A model generated the notes under the pieces. That model worked only from the letters and a program-made list of their open reading frames with translations, did no database searches and was not told where the DNA came from. A DNA stretch of 64,000 bases from Eutreptiella sp. 'Long Island Sound 2002'. Its lineage: Eukaryota > Euglenozoa > Euglenophyceae > Eutreptiales > Eutreptiaceae. Made by a program: the position numbers and the translations under genes. Positions 60,264-64,000 of the stretch are shown in pieces. Where the stretch lies: positions 35,544,912-35,608,911 of the forward strand of contig OZ038389.1 in NCBI GenBank assembly GCA_964036045.1. The letters run 5' to 3'. The first letter of the stretch is position 1, and every line of letters begins with the position of its first letter.

Positions 60264-62063
60264 TCATCGCAGACGCCATGCAAACCTCGGTAGAAAATCA
60301 AGACAAATAAAGCGATTCGGCTCAGCTTTCCAAGCGGCATGCCGGCGCTTAACACTGTCAGTAACATCACTGTGCGTGTGAAAGGATCCCAGCCTACTAG
60401 GCGGGTCGGCAGGATTAAAATCCGTGCTTACCCTGAAAACACCCATAGGGCAGTCATTCGAGCTCCTGAGCCAAAACAACTGTCGAAGAAGTCGCTGCTG
60501 GCTACGCATGAAAATACCCCCACGCATGCCTAAAATATGTGCCCTACCAACGTCGCTGTCGGTGGCAATCACAACATAAGGTAAGCGCATATAGCAACCC
60601 AAGAGTAGCGCATCAACTGCAGCATACAGTTCTGCCTGCTGTAAAGTACTGATCCACTTGGGCGCCTTACGGCTGAGCCATCGCCTGCCCTCCCTCACAA
60701 TCCTAATCCTGTACCTGCCCGTCGTACTTCGCTCGGCGGCGTCAGTGAAAAAGACACACTGTGCCGCAGGAACCTGAGGCAACCAGGGCCAAGGCGCAAA
60801 GCACTGCGGGGTCAGGGCAAAGGCAATGGCAGTCGTCAGCGCCTGACGCATGCCCTTACGAAAATCATAAAAATCGCTCAACTTGCAACACTGGCCCCCT
60901 ACAACAAATGGAGCCAGCCCAGCATTGGGCCTCACAGCCCACTCAAGCTTGCCTAACAGACGCGCAGCCATCCGCGCGCTCAGCCTGTTCTGGACAATGC
61001 CCAAATGCCAGAGTGCCACAACGCCACCAATAATCCCTGGCTTATTCTCCACAGTCATAGCAGCGGCAGAAAACTGTTTCCCAATAAAATCCAAGGTCCG
61101 GACTGGCTCAATCACACTCTTAGGGCTAATCAGGAACCCCGCCCGGCCCAAGACTCGGCTCACACGGCGCGCAGCAACGCGCAGACGGCACCTACCCACC
61201 GCAGACACAAGGACATCGTCCAGGTAAGTGACCCCCCTCGCCCGTAAGTCTCGCAGGGCCCTCCGGACTAGCGCGGAAACAAGTCTCTTGCAAAATGCAG
61301 GCGAGTACTTCCACCCAAACGGCAGAGTCAGCCAGCGGAAACATCCCTGGGGTGTGTTCACACGGAAAACCCTACACCACCTGTACGGCATGCGAATAGA
61401 CCAAAAGCAATTGCTGAGATCTATTGTCCCGAGAAAAGCCTTATGACCTGCATCCGCCATCAGGCGAGTCACCTCCTCTACCTGGGGTAAACGGAATTGG
61501 GGCGGCTTGCGCCAGTCTGCGTCGTTCAGACCAACACACGCAAAAATGAGCGCACACTTCTGCGAGTTCTTAGGAATGACCCTTGCTTTGCTGATACCTC
61601 GGGCCTCGCTGCACTTCTTCAAAGGTCCCGCTTCGCGAATAGAGCTGAGCATGTCACCCACGGCTGGGCTGTCCACCATTGGTATACCACTGGCATATTT
61701 CCGGTCCCATGCCTGGTACGTACACAGCAGGTCCTTCGGCACGCAACGCCGCCATATGGTATCTGCCATTCTAACCTTTCCCACTTCTCCAATCCCCCGC
61801 CTGGCAAGCTGCAGACTCACCGGCTACAGCTCGTCATCATCATAGTATGACTCCTCCGACGCCTGACTGAGGCCCTCCTCTGAGATGGTCTCCAGGGCCT
61901 GCGTCAGTCTTGCCAACCCCCTGCGCGGGTCAATAGTAGCCGCCAGCCTTCCCAGTGCCATCAGCCCTCCCGCCACAAGGCCCTCTTGCTTACACGGGAC
62001 ATCCAGCAGTCGCATCAGTCTCTCCACTTGCCTGCCGAAGCCATCCAAAACGTCACTGGTCAT
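60264..62063 (-). CDS. Reverse transcriptase-RNase H (pol) of TR-2, one internal TAG
   Basis: Copies the element RNA into DNA. ATG at 62063 overlaps the end of the recombinase frame (ATGACCAGTGA); TGA at 60264; 599 codons. Codons 1-79 form a leader ending DDDEL, codon 80 is TAG (61824-61826; GAG in TR-1), and the frame continues with PVSLQLARRG. RT motifs: IDLSNCFW (Asp215), WLTLPFG, and YLDD (280-283). After the RT comes the LLGKLEWA connection. RNase H residues are Asp441 (FFTDAAE), Glu478 (QAELYAA), Asp502 (ATDSDVG) and Asp553 (FNPADPPSR). YLDD and NPADPPSR are usual in the DIRS/PAT/Ngaro group. Apart from the TAG, it looks intact. Confidence 0.9.
61824..61826 (-). other. In-frame TAG in the TR-2 pol frame
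   Basis: Sits between DDDEL and PVSLQ. The same codon in TR-1 is GAG (Glu). The frame is open for over 500 codons after it. Confidence 0.85.
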
Positions 62064-63247
62064 ACTCCATGAACCGGTATTCTCCTTCGCTGCTGGACTC
62101 GCTGTCGTACTCTGTGCGCGTGGCACTCGTGGGCTCCAAGGATTTGCTTCTCTTCCGTCTCTTTGTGCCGACTGCACTCGCCTAAGCCCCAGGGCGTCGC
62201 TGAGGTGCAGCGTCTCGCAGATCCGCTCGGACCCATTGCGCCCAGAGACTGTCCACAAGTCGTTCTTCAGACCTGTACTGGAACGCTCCGCTTGTCCCCC
62301 CCCCCACCCAGTCCACCGGAACCGGGAGGTGCATCCGTCTTTCGCAGGACCACGCGTGCGTTGGGTGGCGGTAATCATTACCGACACTGGGGGTGACCCA
62401 CCCTCCCGCGAGCATGACCGTCTGGATGCGGGCGCCCCAGAAACCACAGGACCGCCGCTCCACACCTACGCAGGGCATGCCACCTGTACCCTTCGAAGTC
62501 CGAGCCCCCAACAATCTTTTTCCATCCCGCTTGTAACTCCATCGCGTCCTGGAAGGAAAAGGGCAAGTCGGCACGCCCGTGTTTGAGTCGTCGGATTTCC
62601 CAGAGGAACAGTACCCACCATTTTGTCCATGGACCGACCTCCACATCCCAGATGCCTGGCCGCCCTTTTGCGCCGTAGAAACGGACCTCTCCACGTGTAC
62701 TGGTGCGCATTGTGGCCGCCTCTCCCACTCGCAGCAGGCACGCCACGCTGATGCAGGCCAGCGTCACGATTTCGGCGCTTGCCAGGTACCCAATCCGCTC
62801 CGCCAGCCAGACGAACAATTCCATCGGCGCCCAGCAAACCAAGGCTAACTCGCCACGTTCCCGCCTCTTGGCCAACCACTTGACCACCTGCCAGTCCCCG
62901 GTTTCCACAATCCTGGGATGAAGCCGTAACTTGTCCAACTGCCTGTAGGCGGACAGTAACTTTTTGAGGTTCCCCTCCGCGTTCTCACTTGCCACCATTT
63001 CCTTGATCTCCAACTCCAGAACCTGGCGTGGGCTTGCCCCAAACTGTTCCCGACTGCGCTTCCGCAGCCGCCGAAGGGCTGCTGCGTATCCCTTCGTGGT
63101 GCTCTACTCCAGGGCATGCGCTGCCGCTGACAGCCAGGAGTGTCCCGGCTCTGACTGGATGGCATCCAGGTACTGCTGCACGGCCTCGCGGAGTGCTGGA
63201 CCCCCCCTGTCCACCTCACCCAACGCGCCCCCCCCCTGCTCTCGTAG
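62053..63247 (-). pseudogene. Tyrosine recombinase of TR-2, damaged
   Basis: Aligned with TR-1 along its length. The Arg box (LLRVGEA) and WHALRRCG are present, followed by a one-base insertion (AAA for AA at about 62440-62443, plus strand). After that the Trp/Tyr boxes (AGGWVTPS, NDYRHPTH) are in the next frame. A TAG at 63104-63106 replaces a Glu codon of TR-1. Beyond the Tyr, the frame runs through TAG 62182-62184 into the basic/acidic tail and ends at TGA 62053-62055, overlapping pol. The insertion could be a sequencing error. Confidence 0.8.
63104..63106 (-). other. In-frame TAG in the TR-2 recombinase frame
   Basis: TR-1 has GAG here (LEESTRKGY against LE, TAG, STTKGY). Confidence 0.8.
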
Positions 63248-63250
63248 TCA
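63245..63250 (-). promoter_or_regulatory. UGA-CUA leaky-stop context between gag and recombinase (TR-2)
   Basis: GGG GCC TGA CTA CGA GAG, identical to TR-1 over this stretch. The G-run that follows is shorter than in TR-1, but the net difference is exactly three bases, so the frame is kept. Confidence 0.55.
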
Positions 63251-64000
63251 GGCCCCACCGCCAAAGGCCTCGGCCTCGTGGTACCAGTGCCGCTGTCCAC
63301 ACTTGGGGCATGGCACCTCTGGCGGGTTGGTACAGTCGATCCACCGCTGTCTTTTCTTGGACCAAAACTCCCGCCGCCCGTCCACGACCCGGATCTCCAC
63401 CTTTCCTTTGCGTCCGGCGCTCGCTGGTTGTGTAGCCTTCTGGCGTCCACTTTTGCCACTGGACTGGGAGGATGACGAACTGTCCGAGCTGGTGCTGGAC
63501 TCGCTGGAGCTGCCGCTGGAGGAGTCGGTATCCCTCGACTTGCGTCCCTTGCCTTTCTTGCTTTTGTGGCCCGCTTTCTTCGCCTTTTTGCGCTCCTTGC
63601 GTCGCTTCTTCTTTTCTTTCTTGTGCTTTTTCTTCCATTCTTCCTTCAAGTAGGCACTCCCTTGGCGATCCATCTTCCGCATAACTTCCCATATGGCATT
63701 CGCCAGGCTATGCTCCTCCGCTCTTTCTGGTTGCTGCAGGTAGTCTCGAAGGGCCTTGCTGAGTCTTACCGTCCATTTGGGCGCGACCGGCCGCTTCCTG
63801 ATTTTGCGCACGTTCTCCAAGTTCAAGACCTCGTACGGGCTCTCTTCTTCGTCGCTACTGTCAAGCTCACGCAGGTGCTCATCTTGTTCTTTTGTGTTCG
63901 CTCCTTCTAATCGGACCTGATGCTCGACCTCGTCATATTCTCTGCGGGCCTCCTGCAACGCATCCCAGTCCTCCGGATCATGGTACTCTTCACGGCGAAC
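63248..64000 (-). CDS. Gag-like protein of TR-2, 5' part outside window
   Basis: C-terminal half of the same protein as at 26734-28365. It has an acidic region with DSSDEEESP, a conserved NVRKIRKRP segment, a Lys/Arg-rich stretch (WKKKHKKEKKKRRKER), a Ser-rich tract and the CPKCGQRHWYH motif. The Trp codon that is TGA in TR-1 is intact (TGG). It is open to the window edge. Confidence 0.8.
   Translation of the reverse strand, partial: VRREEYHDPEDWDALQEARREYDEVEHQVRLEGANTKEQDEHLRELDSSDEEESPYEVLNLENVRKIRKRPVAPKWTVRLSKALRDYLQQPERAEEHSLANAIWEVMRKMDRQGSAYLKEEWKKKHKKEKKKRRKERKKAKKAGHKSKKGKGRKSRDTDSSSGSSSESSTSSDSSSSSQSSGKSGRQKATQPASAGRKGKVEIRVVDGRREFWSKKRQRWIDCTNPPEVPCPKCGQRHWYHEAEAFGGGA

Larger units (their letters stand above)
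59816..64000 (-). mobile_element. TR-2: tyrosine-recombinase retrotransposon, 3' end complete, 5' end outside window
   Basis: Minus-strand order: gag (from beyond 64000 to 63248), recombinase (63247-62053), RT-RNase H (62063-60264), then repeats B1 (60240-60141), A2 (60146-59998) and B2 (59915-59816). A2 matches A1 of TR-1. No methyltransferase domain is seen. This is the split-direct-repeat layout of PAT-like elements. Confidence 0.88.

Overview
This window looks like nuclear DNA from a eukaryote, probably a unicellular alga. The evidence is long gene-poor stretches, three kinds of retrotransposon, a large satellite array and very few host genes. The tyrosine-recombinase retrotransposons (gag, then recombinase, then RT-RNase H, with split direct repeats) resemble the PAT/Kangaroo/TOC-type elements I know from green algae, so I lean towards a green microalga. 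The species cannot be named from this sequence.

Layout. 111-3316 (-) holds a large, Gln/His/Pro-rich, nuclear-looking protein gene whose frame is broken. 3461-7396 and 12101-15545 are two copies of one segmental duplication, and between them lies a PH-domain protein gene (10149-11723, -). 16959-17528 (-) is an intact glutathione peroxidase with a likely organelle presequence. 17583-24751 is gene-poor and rich in dispersed repeats, poly-G/C tracts and one long hairpin. 24752-28496 (-) is a tyrosine-recombinase retrotransposon (TR-1) that is intact at its 5' end, has lost its RT, and is joined in frame to the last third of a MATE transporter. 29175-33040 (-) is a decayed LINE with RT, a zinc-knuckle-like region and RNase H. 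33512-55542 is a 22-kb array of a 43-bp satellite (about 512 units, with a 200-base assembly gap). About 56600-57600 (+) is the integrase-chromodomain end of a chromovirus, with a possible LTR start at 59661. 59816-64000 (-) is a second tyrosine-recombinase element (TR-2). It is complete at its 3' end (B1-A2-B2 repeats) and runs off the window at its gag.

The two TR elements complement each other. TR-1 shows the 5' repeat (A1), gag and recombinase. TR-2 shows gag, recombinase, RT-RNase H and the 3' repeats. Reading them together suggests three things. First, gag and recombinase share one frame and are separated by a single UGA followed by CUA, the classic leaky-stop context, kept in both copies. 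Second, the recombinase frame continues through a UAG shared by both copies into a basic/acidic tail whose UGA overlaps the pol start. Third, UAG occurs at least ten times inside otherwise open coding frames of the window but never at a recognised gene end (those are all UGA or UAA). Either UAG is a sense codon here or this is nonsense decay biased to UAG; the window alone cannot decide.

The satellite, flanked by a LINE on one side and chromovirus remains on the other, is a reasonable centromere or pericentromere candidate.
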